A stretch of 64,000 nucleotides of DNA from Alligator mississippiensis (Eukaryota > Chordata > Crocodylia > Alligatoridae): NCBI RefSeq assembly GCF_030867095.1, contig NC_081831.1, positions 71,996,716-72,060,715 on the forward strand, read 5' to 3'. Below the pieces are notes generated by a model. That model was not told the origin of the DNA. It saw only the letters and a program-made list of their open reading frames with translations, and did not search any database. A program made the translations under genes and the position numbers. Below are positions 43,639-55,984 of this stretch, in pieces (position 1 is the stretch's first letter; each line of letters begins with the position of its first letter).

Positions 43639-46600
43639 CTGAGTCAGAAATCTCCCACTAACTTCAAGGAGAGCTTTGGATGATTGAGGATGTGCAGAAT
43701 TAGGTACCTTATAAAGACTAGCAACTTCTGCTCAGAAAAAGTCCAGGTGTAGAGTAACAAGAATTTTGGAAGTCAAGCTCAGGATGAGTTGGCAAAGCTG
43801 CATCAGAAAATTAGCAAAATGCCAACCAACATAGCTCTAACAAGTGCCATTAATCCTTCATTTTCATGAGCACTAATTTCACACAAAATTGCTTTTTTAA
43901 AAGGAAGTTAAATAATATATGGCTCACCTCCATTCCTTAGCTTACTACAAAGAGACCTTTAACCCACTATTTATAGCTAGAGCTAATAACTATATACTAT
44001 AATTAAATGAAGATATTTCTTTTTTCAACCATTCCAAAGAGATAGTTGCTAGTTAATAGTTACAAAGATTGTATTTTTTTATGATGCTGAGATGGAGGAA
44101 ACTCAGTCTTCATTTTGTGTAGTATTATAAGAAAATGGGCAGTTTTTTTAACAATAATAACATTTAAGCACATCATGAAGAATCATAGAAAGACACCCCC
44201 TAATATAATGCTATTCTACAATCTTAGCACTGTAAGCAATTACATGGCAGTATGAAGAGACGTTTCTCCTAGCAACTGTACATACAAGAACTCACTCATC
44301 TACAAGACCTTTAAAACATTACTTTATATGATGCACAATGCCATGCCAACCAAAACGTCTTGGCTTTCCATAGGAAAGAAAGCGACATAATTTAGACGGC
44401 TCTGAGCATAACTAATTTCTACCCTTCAATGCAAAATAATTCTTCTCAGGTATATATATTTCAAGATGGGCTATAACAGATATCGGACCAAATTATGCAT
44501 TCTTTTTTTGGGGGGGTACAACTCAATTGACTTCAACATGAATAAGACCAGAACATAGCCTACCATATTACAATATAGAGAGGAGTTTATTCAACCCCTG
44601 ACACTCAGGGCACCTAAAAGATTTGTTAGAAGTCTCAACCAAATAAAATGACTATATCCAAATCAATGACTTTTCCTACCTTGGAACAGCTCAGTGCCAT
44701 TAGAGATGTCTAAAATATGGAACCAACCATGCAACACTCTGAAAGTGCATCATTCCAAGAGATGGGGCATTCCAGTAGGTCCGGGAGAAAAGACAAATAA
44801 CATATATATATCTTCGATCTTCTAACTGGTATACTTCTATATCTGTCTTCCCTACCAGTCATCTTTGTAATTATCTATTAGTTATATTACAGTAGCATCT
44901 ACAGGACTCCAGCAAGAATGGGAGTCCAATGAGCTAAGCGTTTTGTAGAATAGGAGACAGGTTCTACCTTGGAGAGATAGGCAGTGTCGGGCGGGAAAGC
45001 AAAGGCACAGAGTCACCAGATTCCTGTTTCCTACACCAGTCTGTCTCCCAAATCCTCCCATCCAGAATTCAAACCCCTCCCCCCCATTTCAGATCCATAT
45101 GTGTATCTGTGGCTTATGAGAGTTCATTGGTCCTTGTAGTGAATATTCTTATATAGAGATAAGAGGTCTGCATATGACAGCATGCCAGTTTTCCTGTTCC
45201 TGTTTCATTCTCTTATTTCCACCTTCTCCCTCTCCTTCTCTCTCTCTCTCTCTCTCTCTCTTCTGGTAGCCTCTTTGAGATTCCCTCTGAATCCTCCTTG
45301 TGAATACAAGAACATATACATTAATCCACGTATCCTTGCGAAATACACTTTAACATGTTATCAGGGACCCTAAATTAGTTGAATATGATAGTGAAACCAT
45401 ATTGACATTGCCAAGGTTAATGATCAAATAGTCTATAATGAGACATATTTAAAGTCAAATGGATTATGTTAATTGCCTTGTTTAACAACGCGGATAACAT
45501 TATAAGTACATTTATCTGCAATGTTCTAAGACTCCTGGTCAGGGCTGTTGTGTACCTCATTGGCAAAGTAATACCTATGTCCTTTTACATAACTGATATT
45601 TTGAAAATATATCCTGGAGCCTATTGCTCACAATCAACAACATGCAGAATTATAAGAGTTGTTTGTAATATGATTAGGGAGTCTTAAATACTATTTTGTG
45701 GAGTGGAGATACACTGTGACAACATTTGAGTGGGTCTGATGAGTCATGCACATTTTGACTTCATAAAAGCAGGACTGCATAATAAAGAAGGAGGCAGCAG
45801 CCTCATTGAAAATGCAGTCACATACTGCTACCCTCATTGAAAATACAGTCACATGCCATTATGCTACTTTTATACAATATGATATCCACTTATTCTTAGC
45901 AAGCATCACATTGCATGCAAGTGGAATACAGGATGGCATGACTGCCTCTTGTGCTATTTCAGACAAATGCAGAATGAAATCCAAAAAGAAGCGTTTTCAC
46001 AGACAGCATATTTAAACAGCAGGGTACTATATTAAGATTCATAAATAGCCTATTTAATCCAAACTACCTAGTTACCTAACAATTGTAATAACTAGAGACA
46101 TGCTGTTAGATAATGCTCATTTTTACCTATAAATAAACAGCAAAAAGGTCTATTTTCCAGTTCTTCAGTCCACCCATTTTAAGAAATAGCCAATTTTGGG
46201 CTTTTTTTTTCAGAAGCCTGACCAGAGTAATGTGAGTGAAAAATATTCTGTCAAATCTCATCACGTCATAGGAAACAATTCAACTGAAGACAAAATACTG
46301 TACAAGATTCAGGGCAGACTGTTAACCCCATTAAAAGAGAGACTATATTTCTTAAAAGCACACATCAGCTGCTTTCATTAACAATATTGTTGCCTTCTTT
46401 GCTGATATTCTGACTCGTAATGTTATAGGGAATACAGAATAGGAGAAAATACTTTTCTGTATTTCAGTCCTATTACTAGGAAGACTATTAACATAGAACA
46501 CAATCCTGACTTTTGTTGCATCAGTGTAGCATTTACTGTGTCTTTCTATAGGTATCCCTGTTCTTCCAGCTCTAACAAGGAACTATCAATCTGATATTCC

Positions 46601-47123
46601 ACTAAGGTCATTAGAGTTGCACTTGCTTATACCAGATCTGACGTTGCACCACTGTGTTTAACACCCACATCATGAGCATTTGAGCGATCAACAGATATCT
46701 TTTCACTAGGAAAGCCCAGGGAATTTAATATTCTGTCTTAAGCTAATCAACAAAATCTAGTGCTTTCTTTCACACGATCAAAATAGGACCTCGATTACTT
46801 TAACATACACAATCATGGTGAAGTCACTGTGGTTGCTTGGGTACTACAGTATATGGCCCACAACTGATCTCATACACATCAGAAAGCTGTAACGATATCT
46901 GAGGCATTGGCTAAACATTTACCTGCTAAAGTGTGTTTTTAATCATATGCCATATTGGGCAGCAAGGATAGCAATGGCAAAACCAATGAAACAACAAACA
47001 GGAAAATAGCTGGCCAAGGCCTGGCACTCTGACACAGAAGAACATCGGTATTTCAAAATGTGTTTCATTTCAGTTTGGAACCAAGCCACGTTACTTCATA
47101 TTCCCCACAATTGCCATCAGCAA
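43639..47123. other. noncoding, nothing firm
   Basis: AT-rich. It includes a (CT)n microsatellite at 45231-45262 and a 31-bp imperfect tandem duplication starting at 45802 and 45833. A plus-strand segment after a T9CAG acceptor-like site (46202-46215) is open for 55 codons but has no donor or domain. Confidence 0.45.
45231..45262 (+). repeat. (CT)n microsatellite
   Basis: TCTCCTTC followed by about a dozen uninterrupted CT units. Confidence 0.95.
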
Positions 47124-48004
47124 TCACCACCTCATTTGGTAGCTTCTGTTTCTGCTAGCAGTGGATTGACCCCTCTCCACTGCCCACCCCAGTTTCCCTG
47201 CTCTTCTCTCTGGGCAATCCCTCCAGAAGCGATCACAGCTGCTATACTGCCAACATCCGTCAGCATCTCCCCTTGTACATTTGCTCTGGGACTGTTTCCA
47301 TACTCTTCTTGAGTTCATCCAGTTCACCTCAGATCCCTCTCAATGTCTCCATCGTCATTCCAAGACTGATGACTCCAGAGTTGGGGTGTGTGCTCCCAAC
47401 TTTCCCCTGGCATGCACATGCACCTTTGCTTCAGCACCTTGGATAGCTAGCTCCTCCAATTTTGTCACCACTTCCATCTCAGTGGCTAGCTTTATGGCCT
47501 CATCTAGGGTATGGAGCTTCCCCAACCAAAGCTGGACCCGCTTCTCCCCACTAAAGGCATTGCTGACAAACTGGTCACAGGCCAGCAGTTCCTGTATCTC
47601 AGGGCTGACGTACAGGAAGGCCTTTACAGCTAATCGTCTTAGAGCAATGCCAAAATCTTGCTAACTTCTACTGAAGTCTTCTCACAATTAAAGGAAGCCA
47701 CATGGTCCCAGTCACGACCTGCATCTGGTTCCAAAGCATTCCTGAGGGCCCCCGTCATGTGCTTGTAATCCTGTTTGGCTCCAGTGCTGAGCCCATGGTA
47801 GACTTCCCTGGCCTTCCCTGTGAGCAACAGGCTCAGGAATTTTAGCTTAGCAACCCCATTGCACCCATTTAACTCAGCTGCCATTTCAAATTGTTCTTGC
47901 CAGTTGCCCCATTCTTGTTATTCCTTGCTCTAGGGTGCTGGAGTGAATATAGGCCTTGCATTTTCCCCTCCCACTGGGGGTACCCCCTCCTCTGTGGTAC
48001 TCAT
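47124..48004 (-). pseudogene. decayed gag of a Gypsy/ERV-type element
   Basis: Minus-strand reading from an ATG at 48004 passes a stop and then continues in fragments to about 47124. The part at 47884-47639 has the FLSLLLTGKAREVYHGLS block of the retrotransposon gag (SCAN-related) domain. Further fragments follow around 47640-47400. Near 47254-47214 is a zinc-knuckle-spaced motif CWQYSSCDRFWRDCP in which the second Cys is Tyr and the His is Phe, so it could not bind zinc. No protease, reverse transcriptase or integrase follows, so the element is truncated. Antisense frames at 47058-47664 are shadows. Confidence 0.75.
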
Positions 48005-48117
48005 CTTCCCTGATTCAAATGCCCACACAACAAACAAAATCTATACACTCACTGCAACAGTTTGCCCTGCACCTTATGGCCTGTAATCCCCATTTGCCTC
48101 ACTTGTAGGACAGCTCG

Positions 48118-49073
48118 TGTGGTGAGCCAGTAGGGGGTGCTCCTGCATTGAGCCACCCACCTCACTGCACCCTACCACCTTCCAGGCTCCGAGTGCCTCC
48201 CTGGGGGCACCTCACATCTGGCCAACCCCCTTCCTGGAGCTAGCGTGGGGGTAGCACCGCCACCACCCAGGGTCTGGCCTGGGAAACACAGGCCTAGCAG
48301 CCCTTGAGGGTACTTGACCCACTTCAAGAACTTGGGGTGCTTCCCTCAGTCTGAAGCACAAATAGTGGTCTCCCTTAGTCAGCCGAACCAAGGGGACCCC
48401 GGGGCATAATCTAGCCCCTCTCTCAATAAGTCTCCCATGCTAGGTCCAAAGGAGAACTTTATTGGTTACAAGGAGTAGGTTTGGAAGAGGGTACAGGGTA
48501 AAGCAATATCAGACAAATCCCATAAAGCAAACAGGGTGCCTGGGTAGCCTTTGATCACGCATCTGAGTTACTGAAACCTATATATCTAGTTAGATCTCAG
48601 GTAGCTTACTCACGAGTATTATCCAGAGGCAGGTGGAGATTACCTCTGGAGACAGGCAGTTCATTGATCATGAGTTCCAAGAGCGAGAGCAAGTTTCAGA
48701 TGGTCCAGCTCCTCTCTCTCCAAGTTTGCATCATGGCTACTGGTCTCCTCCTGGGCAGTTCTTAACTTATATAGACCGTATGACCTCATTTACCTGGTCC
48801 AATGAAGGCCAGCACTCATTGGCTGCCAGCCAACCAATTTGAAATGCAGCACTGGTTGCCGGGTAGACTGGCAGGGTCTCTAGCTCCCTCCCAGTCAGGT
48901 TGGCACTGCTTAGAACAATAGGGAGCATAAGTCTCTCACCCAGGTATGTGATGCCAGCCATGTAGGCAGAGGGAGCAGGTTTCCCCCCTCCCTTAAGAAT
49001 GTATCCAACTCAGGTTACCTAAAGAGATGGGACATCTGCCCTCTGCAGGGCCCATGTTAACCAAAATGTCACA
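48118..49073 (-). mobile_element. LTR, 956 bp, nested between primer site and gag
   Basis: Ends TGTGGTGAGC...AATGTCACA give TG...CA. On the minus strand a TATA box TATATAAG lies near 48777-48770 and a polyadenylation signal AATAAA lies near 48457-48452, in the right order and spacing for U3-R-U5. It lies between the tRNA-Leu-type primer site (49126-49145) and the gag remnant, so it is best read as a solo LTR inserted in the leader of the outer element, though no matching TSD is visible. Alternatively it is the 5' LTR of the gag-bearing element, but then no primer site follows it. Confidence 0.6.
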
Positions 49074-49125
49074 GAAGAGATTTTAAGGAGAGACAGAGGT
49101 GGCATTCTGCCACTGCTCCCTTGCA

Positions 49126-49145
49126 GAATCCCACCACTGCCACCA
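49126..49145 (-). other. tRNA-Leu-type primer-binding site
   Basis: Minus-strand TGGTGGCAGTGGTGGGATTC agrees at about 17 of 20 positions with the complement of a vertebrate tRNA-Leu 3' end (as I recall it). It lies 3 nt past the end of the LTR-like block at 49149-49663, where a primer site is expected. Confidence 0.6.
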
Positions 49146-49148
49146 ATT

Positions 49149-49663
49149 TGTACCAACCCCACAGCCCCAGAAACTGGCACAAGAAACAAGGGGGAGTTCC
49201 CACTTTTATATAGAAAATTATAGGGGATAGGGTCACAAGCCAATAGGCCAAGGGGAGGGAACAGGTAACAAGTAAAGAAACATCAACACAGTGGTAACAT
49301 ATACTCAGCACCTTAATTTCCCTCCCATACCTCTGGAGGTGTCCCCAAACAAGGCTTTAGTCCCTGGAAAGCTCAAACAGCAGCCTGAAGCTGTCTCCAA
49401 GTCTGAGTCCAGGTCCTTCAGTCCACAGTCCTGGCTAATCAAGCCAGTGAGATCTCCAGCTCCACTGTGCATTCCTCCGTGTAGGACTGACCAGGTCCCA
49501 TGTGCAAGTTGCTCTCTCTTCCCCTTACTCCAGCCTCAAGATTCCTCTTCCTTTATCCCTTACCCCCCAGCCCCATCTCAGGCTCATGGAAACCCAGCAG
49601 CTCTCCAGGGCCCCAGGTTTCCATTCAAACCATCCCTAAAATCCAACAAAGTTTTGCTGAACA
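49149..49663 (-). mobile_element. probable 5' LTR of Gypsy/ERV element
   Basis: On the minus strand it would run from TGTTCAGC at 49663 to GGTACA at 49149 (TG...CA), with a TATATAAA at 49212-49205. It is followed after 3 nt by the tRNA-Leu-like primer site. No AATAAA was found and the part after the TATA box is short. No second LTR of this kind is in the window. Confidence 0.55.
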
Positions 49664-50129
49664 CAAAATGCTTCCATAAAGCATTTTAGATTTGATGAAT
49701 CTGTATTTCACAATTCAATTCTGCTAGTGTGAATAAATATTGTAAAAGGCAAGGTCACTCAAGCAAGCCAAGCAGTAGCAAAGCTCATAGAATGAAAAAA
49801 ATGCAGACTGGGCAAAGCGCCTTTATTTTCAAAAGTCTGGGAAATATATAAAAGTAGCTGAACTAAGCCAGGATGCTGCTTTGCCTAAATTATAAAGCAA
49901 CACCTGCAGTATTGCTGATGAGCTTCTAAAGAGTCATTGAATGTGATGCAACCAGCCTATTCCCAGTCTCTCTGTCATTTATTTTTTACTGTCTCTCTTG
50001 CAGCTCAGACTAAAAACATTCACGAGGGAATTTATCTACTGCAACACAAAAGGTAAATAAGATGATTATGTTTTAAAAATAAGTTTACTAAAAGGGAAAT
50101 TTGTTCAAATTTGCTCTTCAGTCTAGCAG
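49664..50129. other. noncoding, nothing recognised
   Basis: AT-rich spacer between the LTR remains and a CR1 fragment. Confidence 0.5.
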
Positions 50130-50420
50130 ATGATGAAAGAACAAGATCCAGAGGCTAGAAGCTAAAACTAGACACGTTTGTACTGGAATATGATGCAATT
50201 TTTTTAAAGTACAAGTTATTAAACATTGGAGCAAATTATCAAAGGACATGATAAATTCTCCATTATTTGCAGTCCCTAAATGAAAATTGGATATCTTTCT
50301 GCAAGATATGCTCTAGTTCAAACATGAATTAATTCAGGGAAGTCCTATGGTCTGTGTTAGACAGGAGGCCGGACTAAATGATCACACTGGCCCCTTTTGG
50401 TTTTATAAATCAATGAATCT
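50130..50420 (+). mobile_element. old CR1 3' fragment
   Basis: The end reads GACAGGAGGCCGGACTAAATGATCACACTGGCCCCTTTTGG (given here only as landmarks GGAGGCCGGACTAAATGATC and CTGGCCCCTTTTGG), then a TATAAATCAATGAATCTGAA tail. This is the typical CR1 3' layout. Upstream, ATTATCAAAGGACATGATAA and related sequence fit the ORF2 C-terminal region. Confidence 0.65.
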
Positions 50421-50524
50421 GAATGAAGGTTAGAGAGTCCTCTCCCATGTACAGGCACAGAAGGAATCTCAAACACTTCTCTTTTACTGAAAGACATTAT
50501 TGGCACAGCAATACATAGCAAATG

Positions 50525-50640
50525 GCAGATTACATCAGACCTGAAGTCCATCTAGTCTGGTGTGTTGTCTTTGACAGGAAATGCTTCAAAATGGGCAATT
50601 ACAGAGAAAATTACACATGTGGTTTCACCCTAGCCCCATC
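50525..50640 (-). mobile_element. old CR1 ORF2-end fragment
   Basis: CAGACCTGAAGTCCATCTAG followed by TCTGGTGTGTTGTCTTTGACAG-type sequence is the minus-strand form of a CR1 segment common in reptile genomes. Strongly diverged. Confidence 0.45.
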
Positions 50641-50659
50641 AGTCAGGCATTGGCCTGGC

Positions 50660-50815
50660 GGCTTATATCTGATGTATGTTATTTTAATATTTTTTAGCAC
50701 TTACATTGTTGTAAAACCAAGGGGCCAATCAAATGGGCCCCATTGCCCCAGGCACTGCACAATATACAGAAAATTACAGTTCCTCGCGCAAAGAATTTAC
50801 AACTCATTTAAGGTA
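50660..50815 (+). repeat. old amniote interspersed repeat
   Basis: GGCACTGCACAATATACAGA followed by ACAGTTCCTCGCGCAAAG and AATTTACAACTCATTTAAGG matches the layout of a second copy at about 58700-58775 (GTGCTTTACAAACAGAGAG, CAGAGAG..., CTATCTAAAGG). Family name not certain. Confidence 0.4.
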
Positions 50816-53800
50816 CTTGTGATTATTCTAAATGTCCATATTTCTATCTTACCATTTTTTGGAACTCTATTACTTTTTTGTCATAAATAAAAAATAGTGT
50901 ATTTCCCTTTGTTCTTATATTATAAACATGGTAATAAATGGCAAAAACAATACCGGATTTACTCATCATTCATTGGTGCATACTTCTATCATATTCGTTC
51001 TTAGTCATGTCCTCTCTGAACTAGTGCTTCAACTTTCCTCCAATCCACCCACCACTTTTGTTGCTAAAAAGAAAACCAAGACATTAAGAGGAATAATTAA
51101 TAACAAGAGAGGCTACAGTACATACAATAATATGTGATGTGCCAGACTTTGGGGTTGTAATTTGCTAAGCTCTATGCAAAAATGTTTAATATAGTATAAG
51201 TTTACAGAAGTTCACAGTCCCTTGGTTTTGCTTTGAGTTCTATGCTTTACTGAAAGCAAGAGCACAAGGGGACCCTTCGCTGAAAGCATCTTATTTACTT
51301 GACTTGGAATCAAACCCATCCTATTTCCTGTGGTTTCCAACTAAAGAAAGAAATCAACCTTGGATGAGTCTTTGTTGAATTGTCATCTTATCTCAACTTC
51401 GCTTTAACTTCATTTTACTGAACTTCAGTAAATCTGCCCTATATTTCACTGGTTTTCAGGAAACTTTCACACAGCAATAATATGAATAGTTAACAAGGAC
51501 AAAACCTGATGCCAGGGTGTGCATAGTAACTAGTCAAACCACTCCTCTTAGGCAGGAATATGGGTACTAACATACGAAACTAATATTTCTAGCTAACTAA
51601 TGAGACACCAGGAGTAAAACCTGGACTCTGCTGAAGTCAAAGGAAATTTAACCATGGACTATATCAGAGCCAGGGCCTCATCCTTTAGCCACAGGTCATT
51701 ACATTTCTTAGTGTCAACCCCCATCACCCTTTTGTTGTTTATTAAATATTGTTGCATCTTATGCGTCTTACGCAAAATGTTACATTAAAAAACTGACCGT
51801 GCAAGATGGGATAACCACAAAAGTCATCAGCGGTAAAGAGTAATACCTTGCTATATATAGCTTTGTGTTACATTAGTCTTTGTGAGCGGCAAACAGTAAT
51901 TATTTCACCTATCAACATAATGAAGGAATAGAGAGGCATACAAGAGAGAGTGATACCCACTGCAACCCAGTTGGAGCACTCCTATGGAAGGTGGTGCAGC
52001 TGGATCAGATTCCCGCTTGCTCGGTTATATAGGTACATTTGAGAGCAATGGGTTTGGTGCATGTTCCTACATAGTACACTAATAGCCTGCCAGTTTTTCA
52101 CAGAATTGACAACTCACCTGGCAGCTGAGTTAGACACAGAAACAGACTTACCCAGTTCCCCTATTAGCACTCGATTTAGAGAAATAATCTGAGATTTCAC
52201 AAATTAATGATTTCAGATCCATCAACAGCAAGGAGTGATTAGCCACCTCATTAACTTTAATGCACTTCCTACCTGAAAGGCTGTCCATGGAAAGGAGTCA
52301 AGAACTGTCCATCTTTTCTTCAGTGGACTACCTACTCCCCTTTGTACTGTGTTGAATTTACCAAATCGAACGTTTTGCCGATTGCATATGGGTGAAACTC
52401 TCCTGAAGTCAAGGAAACTCAATTTACTCCCTCAGAAGTTTTGGCCTAATATTTATCAGTTCCCTCAAGGGAAAGCGAACCTATTGTTTTAAAATGTAGA
52501 AAGAAATCTAGATTAATTTTAGGTACTCCTAGGCTATAATTATATGAACCTAATAAAAGAGGTCACATTTTAATATGGTAGAGCTGTTGGATGCTCCATG
52601 CCCAACTTACATAGTTATTGTGGTTTAAAAGCATTGATGATGCGCCTTTGCAGCGCTCATTATCAACAGTGATTTCTCAAGTGATTAACACAGACGGGTT
52701 TGGCTGACCAGCCATACGAGCTGTCAGATTTCACTGAGCCTATGACATTTGCCTTGTCTACCTTCACTTGCCTTCTATGACTGAACTTTCTGCTGTGCCA
52801 GCAGTAATCCAGGCATATAATTACAGCATTTTTGGGAAAATTCATCCAAGACAGAGATAAGCTTGCTAAAGAAAAGTTCAGATTGGTCCATCTCATAAAT
52901 CTGTGGTGAGCTTAATTAAATTCAATATGAAATTTTAGAGAGAGACAGAGAGAGAGAGAAACAAATTAAAGAAGTTCTACAGGATGACAGAGGAACTTCC
53001 AAATAAATATAACCTGTTTTGTATCTTAATCCCAATATTCCTTGCCCTTCTCAGACTGCCATCTCTCCTTCTCACCCTTTTACTTCATCTCAATATTATG
53101 TTATACTCAATATTATAACTATGTTAAGAAAAAAATATCTGATGATTATCTGTGTATGCATATAGTAAAGCAGTGGGGGAAAAAGAAAGGTATAAATGCT
53201 TTATTATGCTAAAGAGTTTTCCCTTAATGATTTCTCTCCTCCTCACCGATCCGGAGAAAAGCAATTAGTATGCGGCTTGTCCAGATCCATCAACAATGGC
53301 ATGTATAAAGTTGTAAATATGTCACGCAAGTGTTAGATTGATTATAGCATCTTGTAGTCTGACAGATTTATTTTTTATCTTTTTACTAGTAAAGGGGAAG
53401 AGTTACAGTGTGCGATAAAGAAGGTAATCTGCAAGCAGCAATAATCTGCATTGTGCCAAAGGCCCTTTGAATCTGTGTGTGTGTGTGTGTGTGTTAATTT
53501 GGGCATAGAGGCCAGTTTCTAAACATGGTTTTGGTAATGTTGCTGGAGAAATAGATTCTATATCTTTTTCCCAAAATTTGCTCTGGAAGATCTCCAACTG
53601 AAGAGTCCCACAGCCGTGGGGTAGTTGCTCAGAAGCCTTTATGCACGTGGGTATCTCATGGTTAACAGTGTCACCTCCTTTTCTGCCATGCCATACTGGT
53701 GCAGTGGAAGGCTATGTCTGCTCAGGATGAGTCCATCCCTCCGGTAACTCTGGCTGTGGGACTCTAGCCTGTAATTACAGGCACAATTCCCACTTTTCCT

Positions 53801-54544
53801 TTTCCCAGGTCTGCTCTTCTTCCTCTCCCCGTTTTTTCCCAAGCTTCGTGAAAAGCAGTTAAAGGATAACTAGCCTATCATTCCACTTATATTCCACTCC
53901 CTCGGTACCCCGCTGTGCCGAGTCAGCTCGTTCCATTGGCAGAAAGGGAATGATGGACAGGAAGCGTTGTACCTGGTCATGTGGCTGCCAGGTGAGAGGG
54001 AGGAGGTGGGCAGAGAGAACTAACAGCTGATAACAGAAATCATGTGTCGTCAGCACCCAAAGAAAAAGGGGAAAAACCTTGGGGAAGCCTGACAGGTGTC
54101 AGATCTGAAATGTTTCATATGGACTCGTAAAATGAGAGAAGAAATGACTCTCCCACACACACCATTTTATAATATACATGCGTATAAGTAGACAGAGAGG
54201 CGTATACTTACACACATGGCCTAGATAGATTTTCTAGTACAGCTAGGGGTTGCTACGTATTTTGAATTAGGCACCAATGAAAAATTTATGATATGCCCTG
54301 GTTCCTGAACCCAAAAAACCACCCTAGTTTTGCTCATATTGTGTTCTTCTGCACCAAGTGCAGTCTGTAATGGCAGGAGGCTTACAATGGACAGCGACAG
54401 AAAAGTGGGGCTGTACTTATTTTTCTAAATTTGCCTCGCCATTCCCAGTCAAAAGCTTGTAACAAAGATAACTGGATTACTGCTGTGCAAAATAACATAA
54501 GAGTGCATGGTTATAATAATTAGTGCTATAATGTTTCCTATCAT
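50816..54544. other. noncoding, nothing firm
   Basis: AT-rich with small microsatellites: an imperfect (GA)n at 52937-52960 and (TG)n at 53474-53494. A few protein-like short frames (for example minus 53520-53597) have an acceptor-like site but no donor. No gene called. Confidence 0.45.
53474..53494 (+). repeat. (TG)n microsatellite
   Basis: About ten uninterrupted TG units. Confidence 0.95.
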
Positions 54545-54640
54545 AAAATCTAAAAGCACTTTGCAGCCATTAGAATTCCTAACATGTCTATGAGACAGAG
54601 AATTATTACCCTCCCTAAAGAAGTATAGCATTTAGAGTCA
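54545..54640 (+). repeat. possible MIR/L2-type 3' remnant
   Basis: AAAAGCACTTTGCAGCCATT followed by ATGAGACAGAGAATTATTAC and CCTCCCTAAAG resembles the conserved 3' part of MIR/L2 repeats (AGCACTTT, then a GAGGTAGGTATTATTATCCC-like block). Weak, old. Confidence 0.35.
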
Positions 54641-55681
54641 GAAAATGGACAATAATTATGCCAAACATCAAATCGGGCTGAAATTTTGCAAAAATAGCTT
54701 ATCTTTAGATGCCAACTTTATCCCCAGATTGGGCCCGTTCTACTTTTGGATCCAACCTAGCATCAAAAACCCTGGGATATTTTCTGTCCTAGGTGCTGAA
54801 ACCCAAGCCAAGACTAAGGAAATGATACAGACCCCTTCTTAAGAAGAAATATCTGGAACAATAACTAACTCCAGACAATCCTTCACATGCAAAATGTAGA
54901 GGAAATCATTAGTGGTAGTGAGAATTCTTCAGTGCAGTTGGACAGCTTAATTTATGAAGCTTGCAAAAATAATTAAAAGGAGTCCTACAAACTCTTCAAC
55001 CATAGTGAAATCTTTTCATTTAATGAGTCAACAGAATGACAAATTTCTTGTAGAGTGTGAATCTAATGTCTCTAGGCATGGGACTTAACTGAGAATCCTA
55101 TACACAGAAAAATCCTCCCTGGCCCCTTCTCAAAACACAAACTCGTGTTGTGACTGGGTATTGCACACTGAGTCACTCTGGTATCTAACACTCCTATCAC
55201 CAAAATCCCAAACAGCAAACAAGCTGCATTCTCCTACTCACCTCATTTGGAGCTGACAAAGAGACCTTTCTTCTTGTTGCTCAGAGCAGTCAATGTGCAA
55301 AAGCTACTGTGAAGCATTACGACTACAACATCCAAATGCATGCAAGAAGGCAGCTGAGAATGCCCAACCCCAGATACAAATGTTGCACTAGTCAAAACGG
55401 AAGGTGACAAACTCTAATATCACCATGGCCAGCTCTGCATTGCATTAAAAAAATAGCAACCTCCAAGTCAGCTGATGGTAAGAGTATTTCTGAAGTTATT
55501 TGTCATTCCAGACCCGGAAAAGAGTTGCCCAGAAATACCACAAAACAACCCTGATTAGTGTGGTTCTGGCCTGGCATATTCTTTCAGGGCATTTTTCTTC
55601 ACCCATTCCCATTTTCAGCTGGCCCAGATTTAGAAGTAGGCTGCTCCAGTTCACATGGATAGTAATCTCATTCAGACAGTA
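54641..55681. other. noncoding, nothing recognised
   Basis: No gene, RNA or clear repeat seen. Confidence 0.5.
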
Positions 55682-55984
55682 GGGGCTCCTATACACGTGC
55701 AGGGAGCCTGCTCCAACGTACCGTAATTCTAGCGTGTCAGAGCAAACCCGATTAATCGAGTCTGCTGGAGCATGAAAATTAACACAGCCTCCAGCGTCAC
55801 ATGTATCCGCGTCCCCATGCTGAAAAATGGCAGTGAGGTGCTTTCAACTAAAGTTAATTCAATGAGCTTTAGTTCAGAGCGCCCTGCCACCATTTTTCAG
55901 GGTAGAGACTCTGATACACTTGATGCTCTGGGTGCTTTTAATTAGCATAGCTCTGGAGCTGCACTAATTAAAGTGTCTCCCCCC
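55682..55984 (+). mobile_element. TTAATTAA-rich MITE, copy 2
   Basis: Homologous in opposite orientation to 5925-6250. It starts GGGGCTCCTATACACGTGCAG; the right end read inward is GGGGAGACACTTTAATTAG. Shared landmarks are GATTAATCGAGTCTGCTGGAGC, CACATGTATCCGCG and the CTGAAAAATGG box, which occurs here twice as an inverted pair (about 55830 and 55895). It lacks the 19-bp-arm palindrome of copy 1. Confidence 0.65.

Noticed and set aside
46202..46383. Exon after a T-run and CAG
   Set aside because: The T9CAG acceptor look-alike is not matched by a donor, and the frame has no domain.
53403..53597. Minus-strand exon after CTCTTCAG
   Set aside because: Two frames are equally open, the segment runs into a (TG)n repeat, and no donor is present.
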